A stretch of 30,051 nt of DNA, taken from positions 1 through 30,051 of the forward strand of contig USEY01000048.1 in assembly GCA_900553815.1 (NCBI GenBank), read 5' to 3'. Each line of letters opens with the position of its first letter. Position 1 is the first letter of the stretch. This DNA comes from an uncultured Bacteroides sp. Lineage in GTDB: Bacteria > Bacteroidota > Bacteroidia > Bacteroidales > Bacteroidaceae. The notes under the pieces were generated by a model, which saw only the letters and a program-made list of their open reading frames with translations, searched no databases and had not been told where the DNA came from. Positions 16,757 to 24,234 of this stretch are shown piece by piece. The position numbers and the translations under genes were made by a program.

Positions 16757-17711
16757 AATACAATCGATAATGTTTCTCCACTTCCAGCGTGTCGCACTTG
16801 CTTCCGCAAACAAAAGCGAGCTCTGCCGCTATGCTGCCGCCATTGTTCAAGTCAAGCCGCGTAGTAATGCGCTTGGCTTCAAAGCCGGCACCCAGCTCTA
16901 TCACAATACCCGTCTGCCTCTGTACCTCATCTACTACCTCGCGCACCGGTGCATGGTCAAAAACCAACTGCTGTTTCTTACCAAACAATTTGCGTGGATT
17001 TTCTATCTCATCCACCTGCAACTTGTCTCCGTCACTTTCCAATACAGCCTGCTGACCTGCCGTCAGTATTGCTTCATCCTCACGGGCGGTCACCCTGACA
17101 CGTCCTGTCTCAACAAACACACCTGGCTGCTCCTGTCGGCCGGCATCGACCAGAAACGATGTGCCCAGCACTTCCACATCCAGCTGCCCGGCATCAACCT
17201 TGAAACGCTTGCCATTCTTCTTCACCCGAAAGAAAGCCTTCCCTTCCAACTCTGCAAGGCGACTGCCGCCATCGGTATAGGCTAGCCTGGCCGAGGGATA
17301 AAGCACAACGACCGTACTATCGGGCAGCACTATCTGCTTGGCCGACTTACCCAAATTGGCATAACGCACGACCTCCTCGCCAGATGAATGCACCAGATAC
17401 ACACTGCCCACAACCAGCAACAACGCCAGCGAGGCTGCCGCCCACCAATAAGTAGCCAACCGCTTGCCCACGGATAGGGAGTGACTCGGTCTCGACTTCA
17501 GATGAGGTACCACCTTCTGCCAAGCTTTACGGGCATCAAATACAGGCGCATCTGCCTGTGCCGCCATGCCATTCACCAGTGACTCCAGGCGACGATATTC
17601 TTCCGCATGACCTGCTATCCACTCCTGCAACTGCTTCTGTTGTTCATCCGACAATGATTCGCCGGCCCAATGCCGTGCCAGCAACTCGTCAATATCTTCC
17701 TTACTTTTCAT
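16749..17711 (-). CDS. FecR-type anti-sigma factor
   Basis: The product is 320 residues from the ATG at 17711, which sits 4 bases after the sigma-factor stop and is preceded by AAGGA. A GTG at 17723 would add four residues. An N-terminal cytoplasmic part (about 1-86) contains LLARHWAGESLSDEQ. One transmembrane helix follows (about 88-107), then the FecR domain (about 118-210, with LPDSTVVVLYPSARL and VLGTSFLVDA) and a C-terminal DUF4974-like domain (about 245-320). The membrane helix places the FecR part in the periplasm, where it can read the STN domain of the receptor encoded next. Confidence 0.94.
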   Translation of the reverse strand: MKSKEDIDELLARHWAGESLSDEQQKQLQEWIAGHAEEYRRLESLVNGMAAQADAPVFDARKAWQKVVPHLKSRPSHSLSVGKRLATYWWAAASLALLLVVGSVYLVHSSGEEVVRYANLGKSAKQIVLPDSTVVVLYPSARLAYTDGGSRLAELEGKAFFRVKKNGKRFKVDAGQLDVEVLGTSFLVDAGRQEQPGVFVETGRVRVTAREDEAILTAGQQAVLESDGDKLQVDEIENPRKLFGKKQQLVFDHAPVREVVDEVQRQTGIVIELGAGFEAKRITTRLDLNNGGSIAAELAFVCGSKCDTLEVEKHYRLYYE

Positions 17712-17715
17712 TTCC

Positions 17716-18276
17716 TTACCCACAGTTTGCTATGATTGATAATACAATGGTGATAACTACTATCAGCAACGGACCGCCCGACGCCACATAGGCCCGAAGC
17801 AGCTTGACGGCCTTTGTCATCTGGTTTTCAACCGTCTTTTCCGAAATATCCAGCGCAGCTGCTATGTCGCAATACTTCATGCCTTTGAGCTTCGACATCA
17901 GGAAGATGTCGCGGCAACGCGGAGGCAAAGCACGAAGTGCAGCCTGCAAGCGCTCTTCGGGCGTAGGCTCATCGCCATCAGTCAAATCATCGGACAGGCA
18001 GCTGGCCGCCGCCGGATGGTCATCGATGGAAACCGTGCCCTCCTGCTTCTTGCGCAGAAACGAAATACAGCTGTTGCGCACGGCAACCGTCATGTAAGCG
18101 GCAAACTCCTTGTCGGACAAGGAATCCTTCCCTTTGTCCCACACAGTGATGAAAAGTTCCTGCACAATGTCCTCGGCGTCTTCACCATCGGCCACAAAGC
18201 CATAGGCCACACCACACAACCTAGAATAATGTGCCAGAAAAAGCCTTTTGAATCTCTCTCTTCTGTTTGTATCCAT
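17716..18276 (-). CDS. ECF-family RNA polymerase sigma factor with hydrophobic C-terminal tail
   Basis: The 186-residue protein has sigma region 2 (about 8-78, with DAEDIVQELFITVW) and region 4 (about 108-160, with LPPRCRDIFLMSKLKGMKY and the helix ISEKTVENQMTKAVK). I start at the ATG 18276; an in-frame TTG six bases upstream is less likely. Residues 169-183 form an almost uninterrupted hydrophobic run (PLLIVVITIVLSII) ending the protein, which could touch or insert in the membrane. The gene precedes the anti-sigma gene by four bases. No -7 box was seen just upstream, so transcription may come from the outer-membrane protein gene or from an ECF-specific promoter. Confidence 0.93.
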   Translation of the reverse strand: MDTNRRERFKRLFLAHYSRLCGVAYGFVADGEDAEDIVQELFITVWDKGKDSLSDKEFAAYMTVAVRNSCISFLRKKQEGTVSIDDHPAAASCLSDDLTDGDEPTPEERLQAALRALPPRCRDIFLMSKLKGMKYCDIAAALDISEKTVENQMTKAVKLLRAYVASGGPLLIVVITIVLSIIANCG

Positions 18277-18343
18277 TATCAAAACTTACCGCCTACTATT
18301 TCTGATAGATTTCTTCACTCACGCCACAACATCCGCTCCATGC

Positions 18344-18399
18344 GTTATCTTATTGTTTCCCTCCGCCCAGCCTTTTGGCCAGCTGGAGGGTTATCTTAT
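18344..18399. repeat. Hairpin flanked by a 10-bp direct repeat, between omp and sigma genes
   Basis: GTTATCTTAT occurs at 18344-18353 and again at 18390-18399. Between them, 18359-18390 folds into a strong stem (CCCTCC with GGAGGG, then an imperfect G/C-rich inner stem and a TTTT loop). It begins just after the outer-membrane protein stop on the minus strand. There is no T-run on that strand, so termination there would be partial at best. Confidence 0.55.
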
Positions 18400-18400
18400 C

Positions 18401-19030
18401 TCAAAACTTCAGGCTGACACCTGCTGTCAGGAAGCCTTTATGGCCTAAGCCTGCCTCAAGGAATCCACCAATGCGCTCATTGCCCACTCTCAATGCTATG
18501 GGATTTACCTGATATGCAAAGTTGGTAGACAAACTGCCCTTCTGCACCTGGCTCTTGCCTGCTTCGGTCAGTGCGCCCTCCTTATGCCTTATCATATTGA
18601 CACCAGCCGATGCACCTCCATAAAGCTCCACCAATCCACGCTTGTAGTAAACAAACTCTGCCGTAGGCAACACCAGGAAGTTCAGTTCACGTTCCTTCAC
18701 CGAAGGCGTCTTCTCGCCGGCAAACGCCAGCTTGCTGCTACTCTGCGCAAATCCCAAGTCAGCACCCACGCGGAAACGGTTGATGGCATAGCGGTAGCCC
18801 AGTCCATAGACCATGCTCGACTTCTCGTCCGAACGCTTGCTACCCATCACGGCATCAGCCAGTCCCATACCAAATACATCTACGGTGGTCAGCGTCAATC
18901 CGTCGCTCACGGCCAGACGAATCTCATGCTTGTTCGTTTCAGACGATGTTCCCTTGTTCAAACCTTGAGCGCTTGCTACTGCGGCAGTTACTGCCATGCA
19001 CAAAGATAATGCGATAAATCTAAAGTTCAT
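18401..19030 (-). CDS. Outer-membrane beta-barrel protein, unknown function
   Basis: The 209-residue protein begins with a signal peptide ending ASA before QGLNKG. The mature sequence shows alternating strands such as SMVYGLGYRYAINRFRVGAD, ELYGGASAGVNMI and IGGFLEAGLGHKGFLTAGV, and ends in SLKF. The terminal Phe and strand pattern indicate a small 8-10-stranded outer-membrane barrel (OmpA/porin-like fold). No family-specific motif is recognised. It is upstream of and on the same strand as the sigma/anti-sigma/receptor genes, separated by 124 bp containing a hairpin, so it may be their regulated target or co-regulated partner (inference). Confidence 0.8.
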   Translation of the reverse strand: MNFRFIALSLCMAVTAAVASAQGLNKGTSSETNKHEIRLAVSDGLTLTTVDVFGMGLADAVMGSKRSDEKSSMVYGLGYRYAINRFRVGADLGFAQSSSKLAFAGEKTPSVKERELNFLVLPTAEFVYYKRGLVELYGGASAGVNMIRHKEGALTEAGKSQVQKGSLSTNFAYQVNPIALRVGNERIGGFLEAGLGHKGFLTAGVSLKF

Positions 19031-19501
19031 AATGTTTCTGATTTTTAGTAAATTAATCGGTTTAGGTTCTCATTCGGGCTTCAATATTTTCCTCTAAAAA
19101 GGAATCACAAAGCGACTACCCGTTTTTATTAAATTCTCCACTTAGCTAAGGTGATTACGCCTATATAACGCAGCCATCCATAAAAACCCCTATGCCTACT
19201 CTAAAAAAATCAGTTTAATCAGAAAAAAACGATGCTGCCTTGAGCAAGTCACCTCTTTGGTCAAATAAAAAACAATGATACAATGAAACGAACGAAGAAG
19301 CGCCCCACATATCCACTATCCATTCCCAACCAGAAAATAAATCTTCTCCACTTACAAAACAACATATACAAAAACTTACTATATTTGTCCTTAGCAACAA
19401 CCGGATACAGTTTGTAAAATATTACGGCAAATCTAGGAACAAAAAACGACCCCTATACGTTTATTACTTAAACAAACGGTTCAACAAATAAAAAAGAGAC
19501 T
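19031..19501. other. Divergent intergenic region between omp and the peptide gene
   Basis: These 470 bases are A/T-rich and hold no convincing gene. A 61-codon minus-strand frame at 19215-19400 has no motif and is rich in Phe, Ser and Cys. The region must carry the promoters of both divergent units. On the plus strand TATATTTG at 19380-19387 is the best -7-like box. On the minus strand I found no TAnnTTTG match near the outer-membrane protein gene, so that gene may use another sigma factor. Confidence 0.55.
19380..19387 (+). promoter_or_regulatory. Candidate -7 box for the peptide-lipoprotein unit
   Basis: TATATTTG matches TAnnTTTG, but the -33 region lacks TTTG. It implies a leader of about 105 bases before the ATG at 19502. 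No other exact -7 match lies closer. Confidence 0.35.
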
Positions 19502-19630
19502 ATGGAAACGACAAAAGAAATCTACGAAGCTCCCCTCTGCACAATCATCGAGGTAGATGCACAAGAAGTAATCTGCACCAGCGGCACACACCAAGGTTTT
19601 GAAGAAGACGATTATTCTTACAGATGGTAA
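19502..19630 (+). CDS. 42-residue peptide of unknown function
   Basis: The ATG at 19502 opens a 42-codon frame ending at TAA 19628-19630. The product begins METTKEIYEAPLCTIIEVDA, continues QEVICTSGTHQGF and ends in a Asp/Tyr-rich tail. The layout (short polar start, YxxPxxxxIEV, then VICTSG and an acidic tail) is one I associate with many tiny unannotated Bacteroides proteins encoded just before surface lipoproteins or fimbrillin genes. It has no signal peptide and two Cys residues. The 37-bp gap to the lipoprotein suggests one transcript. It may be missed by gene finders because of its size. Function unknown; it could be a secreted or modified peptide precursor, which is speculation. Confidence 0.72.
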   Translation: METTKEIYEAPLCTIIEVDAQEVICTSGTHQGFEEDDYSYRW

Positions 19631-19667
19631 TTAACATCCAACAATCAAACCAACCAACTTATCAGTC

Positions 19668-21764
19668 ATGAAACAAATCACAGCTATACTCTATCTGGCG
19701 GTCTTGACCGCCATGGTATCCGCCTGCTCCGAGGACGAACTGGCAGACAACACACAACCCTCAGGCAAAGTCCCAATGGAGTTCTACGCCAACACCGACG
19801 CCTCCACACGCACCGAGCTCACTACCAAAAATGCCGTGTATTGGGAAGCGAACGACGCCATCTCGCTGTTCGACCCCACAAACAACCAATTCTCCACCAC
19901 CCAAAGTGGTCCGAGCGTTACCTTCACAGGCGAGGCAACTCCTGCCAAGGGTACCTATTATGCTCTCTACCCATATGATGCGAATGCCCAAATAGAAGGC
20001 ACCACCATTACCACCACCCTGCCTGCCGAACAGATGGCACGAGAAGGTAGCTTTGCACAAGGCCTGAATCCGTCCGTAGCCACGGCCGACGCCACGAACA
20101 ACCTCTATTTCAAAAATGTTTGTGCTTTGGTGAAATTTACGCTTGACGGAAGTAGCACTACTACCATAACCAAGGCAACACTTTGCGGAAACAACGGTGA
20201 GGCACTGGCTGGGACAGTGACTATCGATGCTTCACAAGAGAATCCGATAACGAATGTTGACCCCGAATGGGCTGGAATAGAAATTGCTTTAAAAGGAAAC
20301 TTAATTGCAGGAAAAACCTACTATTTCGTAACCGCCCCAGCCTCACTAAGCAACGGACTGACCCTCAGCCTATATGATGATAAAGGGAACGTATGGAAGA
20401 AACAGAGCACAACAAATGCCACTTTGAGAGCGAGCCATATTCTGAACTTAGGCTCCATAATCCCCGGCAACTTCGAACCGGCACAAGGATATAAAATGAT
20501 AGACGGTATATACCACATCTACAACGCCGATGGTCTGAAAGCTTGGGCTTCAGATACCGATGTATTGAACAAGGACGTCATACTGGAAAAAGACATAGAC
20601 TTGACAGGCGTAGAGTGGACACCCGTAGGTAGCGACATGAACACAGGCTACGCCGGCGAATTCAACGGCAATGGAAAATTTATCTATAACCTAACGATAA
20701 ACAGTACTGAAAGCAATGTGGGTTTCTTCGGTGGACTGGCCGCGGGAGGCACGGTGCATGATGTGAAGTTTGCCAACGCCCAAGTGACCGCCAACAGCGG
20801 AGGTGCCTATGCAGGCGTGATAGCCGGATACAGCATGGGTAAAATAGAAAGCTGCAACGTGCGTAGCTCCAGCGTATCAGGAAAATATGCCGGAGCAATT
20901 GTGGGAAACAACAGCGTGCAAGTGAACGGATGCAATGCACTTGATGTAACTGTCCATGCCAATCAAGAAAATGGCCAAGCAGGCGGTATAGCTGGAGTCA
21001 GTCATGGAAAAATTGAATATTGTACAGTATCTGGCCAAAGCTTTATTACAGCAAATGCTTCAAATAGCCGTGCAGGAGGTATTGCCGGTTATACATCAGA
21101 AGAAGGCAGCGTCAGCACCAGCGGCCGATTACTGAAGTGTGCCGTAGACGGTGCCACCATCTCGGGCACTTGGGCTGGAGGCATAGCCGGCGACAACAGC
21201 TTCGGCATCGTAGCCCAATGCATAGCCAACAGAGTAACAGTAACCCACAACTTATCAGAAAAAAGTACTCGCCTGGGAGGCGTGGTGGGCTATAACACGC
21301 GTGGCGACGTAGTGGCCAGCTATGCAGCCTACTCTACCATTGGCAGGCAGGATCTGACATCAGAGGCGATGGGAGGCATAGTAGGATATAACTACAACGG
21401 GGCAGCCTCAGTGTATGGATGCTACGCCACACATGTGTCACTCATGGGCACTACCCAAGGCAACGAATCGGGCGTGGGAAGCATAGCAGGCTATACCAGT
21501 GGACACATTATTTCATGCTACGCCATCTTACCTGACAACGCAAAAGACATCAGTTTAGTTGGCAAATACACTTTATACACCGCCCCAGAGCATTGTGTAG
21601 AAGCCGGCAATACAGACTACGCAACATTAATAACCAATGTGCCCAATCTTATAGCAGACGACAAGTCTGTTTGGGAGGCAGCCAAGATATGGGACTTGAC
21701 CGCTTCGGGCAGTCCTGCCATCGTATCAGACTATATCTGTAATCCGCCTGCTAACCAACCATAA
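19668..21764 (+). CDS. Surface lipoprotein with fimbrillin-like N-terminus and GLUG repeats
   Basis: The 698-residue protein has a lipobox MVSAC (Cys20) followed by SEDEL, an acidic tail that favours surface export in Bacteroides. Residues about 30-268 resemble fimbrillin/Mfa-like domains, with a STRTELT segment, a YWEANDAISLF strand and GTYYALYPY. Residues about 280-345 form a lead-in (YNADGLKAWAS, ILEKDIDLTG), and about 351-640 carry repeated GLUG-type units such as YAGVIAGYSMGKIESC, AGGIAGYTSEEG and MGGIVGYNYNG, expected to form a right-handed beta-helix. Such proteins are adhesins or pilus-tip-like surface factors by analogy. A terminator follows 17 bp after the stop codon. Parts near 20930-21105 look A/T-richer than the flanking repeats. 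Confidence 0.88.
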   Translation: MKQITAILYLAVLTAMVSACSEDELADNTQPSGKVPMEFYANTDASTRTELTTKNAVYWEANDAISLFDPTNNQFSTTQSGPSVTFTGEATPAKGTYYALYPYDANAQIEGTTITTTLPAEQMAREGSFAQGLNPSVATADATNNLYFKNVCALVKFTLDGSSTTTITKATLCGNNGEALAGTVTIDASQENPITNVDPEWAGIEIALKGNLIAGKTYYFVTAPASLSNGLTLSLYDDKGNVWKKQSTTNATLRASHILNLGSIIPGNFEPAQGYKMIDGIYHIYNADGLKAWASDTDVLNKDVILEKDIDLTGVEWTPVGSDMNTGYAGEFNGNGKFIYNLTINSTESNVGFFGGLAAGGTVHDVKFANAQVTANSGGAYAGVIAGYSMGKIESCNVRSSSVSGKYAGAIVGNNSVQVNGCNALDVTVHANQENGQAGGIAGVSHGKIEYCTVSGQSFITANASNSRAGGIAGYTSEEGSVSTSGRLLKCAVDGATISGTWAGGIAGDNSFGIVAQCIANRVTVTHNLSEKSTRLGGVVGYNTRGDVVASYAAYSTIGRQDLTSEAMGGIVGYNYNGAASVYGCYATHVSLMGTTQGNESGVGSIAGYTSGHIISCYAILPDNAKDISLVGKYTLYTAPEHCVEAGNTDYATLITNVPNLIADDKSVWEAAKIWDLTASGSPAIVSDYICNPPANQP

Positions 21765-21780
21765 ACCCCTTCCTAACAAA

Positions 21781-21830
21781 AAAGATGCCCTCAACCTGCT
21801 TTACCCGGCAGTTGAGGGCATCTTTATTTT
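21781..21830. terminator. Bidirectional terminator between lipoprotein and CobW-family genes
   Basis: AAAGATGCCCTCAAC (21781-21795) pairs perfectly with GTTGAGGGCATCTTT (21811-21825), extended by a short CTGC/GCAG inner stem. T residues follow on the plus strand, and A residues before the left arm serve the minus strand. It separates convergent genes ending at 21764 and 21852. Confidence 0.92.
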
Positions 21831-21851
21831 CCATACAACCGTTGTAGTTGT

Positions 21852-23102
21852 TTACTCCAAACACTCATCCAAGTCGTGCGCCAATTGTTCCTTGTCAAGG
21901 TGCTGGCCAATGAAGACAATCTTCTGCATGCGGTCGCCATACTTCTCGTCCCAGTCGCGAAGCAAGCCAGGCTCCTGCTTCATCAGCTCGATGAGGTCTT
22001 CCTCGGGTGCGGTGGCATACCATTGTCCGGCCTCGGTAAGCTGCTTCTGCACGCCTGCCTGCTCAAAGAGGTAAGACATGTCGCGGTTGTGGCTGAAGTA
22101 GCACACACCCTTGGCGCGGATAATGTTCTTGGGCCAGCGGGTGGCTATGAAGCGGTCGAGCTTATGAATGTCGAAGGCAGGCCGACGATAGTACACATAG
22201 GTACCTATGCCATATTCTTCCACCTCGCCACCTTCGTGGTCATGGTGATGATGGTGGTGGTGGTGATGTTCGTCCTCTTCGTGTTCATGCTCGTCGTGAT
22301 GATGGTGTTCATCCTCCTCATGGTGGTGGCTGCCATGGGCATGCGCCTCGCGCTCCTCTTCCTCGGTGGCGGCACGTTCTATCTCACGAATCCAGCCGGC
22401 CGAGGTGGCAGCCCGTTCAAAGTTGAAGAGATGGGTATGAAGCAACTTGTCCAAATCCACGTCGGCATAGTTGCACTCAATGATTTCGGCCGCCGGTTGC
22501 AAGGTGCGTATTATCTTCTTGATGCGTCCCAGCTCCTCGGGCTTTACTTCGGCAACCTTGTTCAGCAGGATGATGTTGCAAAACTCTATCTGACGGATGA
22601 TGAGGTTCTCAATGTCTTCCTCGTCCAGTCCCTTGCGCGTCAGGCTATCGCCACAGGCAAACTCACTTTGCAGACGCAGGGCATCGACCACGCTGACCAG
22701 GCAATCCAGCCGGCAGATGCCATGCCGGGTATAGGCTTCGCCCAGCCGGGGAATGGAGCAGAGGGTTTGTGCTATGGGCTCGGGCTCGCAGATGCCGCTG
22801 GCCTCGATGACAATATAGTCGAAACGCTCGGCACACATCAGCTCGTAGACCTGCTCAATGAGGTCATCCTTCAGGGTACAACAGATGCATCCGTTTTGCA
22901 GGGCCACGAGGCTATCGTCCTTCTGCGTCACCATGCCACCCTTCTGTATGAGGTCGGCGTCAATGTTCACCTCGCCTATGTCGTTCACGATGACGGCGAA
23001 GCGTATGCCTCGCTTATTAGCCAATATACGGTTCACCAGCGTTGTCTTGCCACTACCCAGGTAGCCCGTGAGCAGCAGTATGGGAATTTCTTTTTGTTTC
23101 AT
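21852..23102 (-). CDS. CobW/COG0523 G3E GTPase, putative metal chaperone with His-rich loop
   Basis: The 416-residue protein has Walker A GYLGSGKT (13-20), the COG0523 metal motif CICC (72-75), the segment VIEASGICEPEPIA (98-111) and a G4-like NKVA (181-184, where NKxD is usual). Residues 254-289 are a metal-binding loop with 21 His among 36 residues, including nine in a row at 279-287. A CobW C-terminal domain covers about 298-412. Family members deliver Zn, Co or other transition metals to target enzymes at the cost of GTP. The His stretch argues for Zn or Ni/Co storage, but the metal cannot be told. It is downstream of a LysR gene on the same strand. Confidence 0.93.
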   Translation of the reverse strand: MKQKEIPILLLTGYLGSGKTTLVNRILANKRGIRFAVIVNDIGEVNIDADLIQKGGMVTQKDDSLVALQNGCICCTLKDDLIEQVYELMCAERFDYIVIEASGICEPEPIAQTLCSIPRLGEAYTRHGICRLDCLVSVVDALRLQSEFACGDSLTRKGLDEEDIENLIIRQIEFCNIILLNKVAEVKPEELGRIKKIIRTLQPAAEIIECNYADVDLDKLLHTHLFNFERAATSAGWIREIERAATEEEEREAHAHGSHHHEEDEHHHHDEHEHEEDEHHHHHHHHHDHEGGEVEEYGIGTYVYYRRPAFDIHKLDRFIATRWPKNIIRAKGVCYFSHNRDMSYLFEQAGVQKQLTEAGQWYATAPEEDLIELMKQEPGLLRDWDEKYGDRMQKIVFIGQHLDKEQLAHDLDECLE

Positions 23103-23132
23103 GATGTATGAATGTTTTTTAGTTTCGTGCCC

Positions 23133-23141
23133 GCAAAATTA
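23133..23141 (-). promoter_or_regulatory. Candidate -7 box for the CobW-family gene
   Basis: On the minus strand TAATTTTGC matches TAnnTTTG plus C, about 30 bp upstream of the start codon. The -33 region is not a good match. It suggests the GTPase gene can be transcribed independently of the LysR gene upstream. Confidence 0.45.
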
Positions 23142-23224
23142 CAGCTTTTTCGCCTACATTGTTCTGCCTTTCAGCGCAAAGTGGCGCACGAAATGCCAAC
23201 CAGCAGTACTCCCCCACTCAACGG

Positions 23225-24121
23225 TCAGACCTCGCGGCTATGGTGGCGCGCAAACTGCATGAAGGCTTGCGCCAGCCCCTCGTCCTGCCCCTGTAGCTCG
23301 GCAAAGCAAAACTCGCGGTGCATGGACACGTCTTTTATCTCGATGATGCGGAAATCGCCCGCCGCCAGCTCACGGGCTATGGAGCGGATGGACACAATGC
23401 CCATGCAACCAGTGTTCTCCATGAAGAGCTTGATACTCTCGGTACTACCCAGATGCATCAGCACATGCAGGGACGAGAGCTTGATGCCCTTGCTTGCCAG
23501 AGCACGCTCTATGACGTCGAGTGTGCCCGAGCCATGCTCGCGCAACACCAGCGGAATGTCGGGCAACCTGTCGGCTTCTATCTCCTCGGGCAATTGCAAG
23601 CGGCTTTTGACCGACACCACGGCCACCAGCTCATCGGCCAGGAAAGTGGTATAGCGCAGGTTGGGCAACCGCGTGATGCCCTCCACAAAGCCCAGGTCAA
23701 TGCGATGCTCAAGCAATGCCTTCTCCACGTCTCGCGAATTGCCATTCAAGAGCGAGAGCGACACCTGCGGAAACTTGCCTATGAAGCTTCCCAGCAGAGG
23801 CGGCAACACGTATTGGGCAATGGTGGTGCTGGCTCCCAACCGTAGCTCGCCCGCATACTCGTTGTGCAACAGGTGCATTTCATACTCCAGCTGCTTGTAC
23901 CCGGCCAGGATGCGCTCGGCATGCTCCAACAACAACCGGCCGGCATCGGTCAGCGAAATGCGGCTTCCCTGGCGGTCAAACAGGCGTGTCTGATAGGTAG
24001 TTTCCAGCTCTTGTATGTGCTTGGTAATGGCCGGCTGGCTGACAAACAATTCTTGTGATGCCTTGGTGAAACTCAGGTTCTTGGCTACCGAACAGAATAC
24101 TTTCAAACGGAAATCGCTCAT
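23225..24121 (-). CDS. LysR-family transcriptional regulator
   Basis: The 298-residue protein starts at ATG 24121 (MSDFRLKVFCSVAKN). An in-frame start further upstream would only translate the 7-bp repeat array. The winged helix-turn-helix covers about 1-60 (LSFTKASQELFVSQPAITKHI, then RLFDRQGSRISLTDAGR), a linker helix follows, and the co-inducer domain runs from about 88 to 292 with LRLGASTTIAQYVLPPLLG. The ASTTIAQY segment resembles the CysB/CbbR-like branch. Its target and inducer are unknown; the neighbouring GTPase gene is one candidate. The 5' leader is occupied by the repeat array at 24130-24192. Confidence 0.93.
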   Translation of the reverse strand: MSDFRLKVFCSVAKNLSFTKASQELFVSQPAITKHIQELETTYQTRLFDRQGSRISLTDAGRLLLEHAERILAGYKQLEYEMHLLHNEYAGELRLGASTTIAQYVLPPLLGSFIGKFPQVSLSLLNGNSRDVEKALLEHRIDLGFVEGITRLPNLRYTTFLADELVAVVSVKSRLQLPEEIEADRLPDIPLVLREHGSGTLDVIERALASKGIKLSSLHVLMHLGSTESIKLFMENTGCMGIVSIRSIARELAAGDFRIIEIKDVSMHREFCFAELQGQDEGLAQAFMQFARHHSREV

Positions 24122-24122
24122 A

Positions 24123-24233
24123 AATAGTGGTGAGTGGTAAGTGGTGAGTGATAAGTAGTGAGTGGTGAGTGGCAGGTGGTGAGTGATAAGTAGGCTGACC
24201 ACTAACCACTAACCGCTGAATACACCACTCTCA
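24123..24233. repeat. 7-bp tandem repeat array with inverted arm
   Basis: Nine contiguous 7-bp units at 24130-24192 follow GTGAGTG and its variants GTAAGTG, ATAAGTA and GCAGGTG, with a partial unit before them. Directly after, 24200-24233 holds units in the opposite orientation (CCACTAA twice, then CCGCTGA and CCACTCT). The two halves can base-pair into an imperfect hairpin. The array lies between the DUF6621-like stop codon and the LysR start, probably in the LysR 5' leader. Confidence 0.8.
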
Positions 24234-24234
24234 A

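Noticed and set aside
19215..19400. 61-codon minus-strand frame before the outer-membrane protein gene
   Set aside because: No motif, no start context, and biased toward Phe/Ser/Cys as expected for random A/T-rich DNA.
21876..23111. 411-codon plus-strand frame antisense to the CobW-family gene
   Set aside because: The opposite strand encodes a complete G3E GTPase with all motifs; the Val/Met-rich run in this frame is just the complement of the histidine tract.
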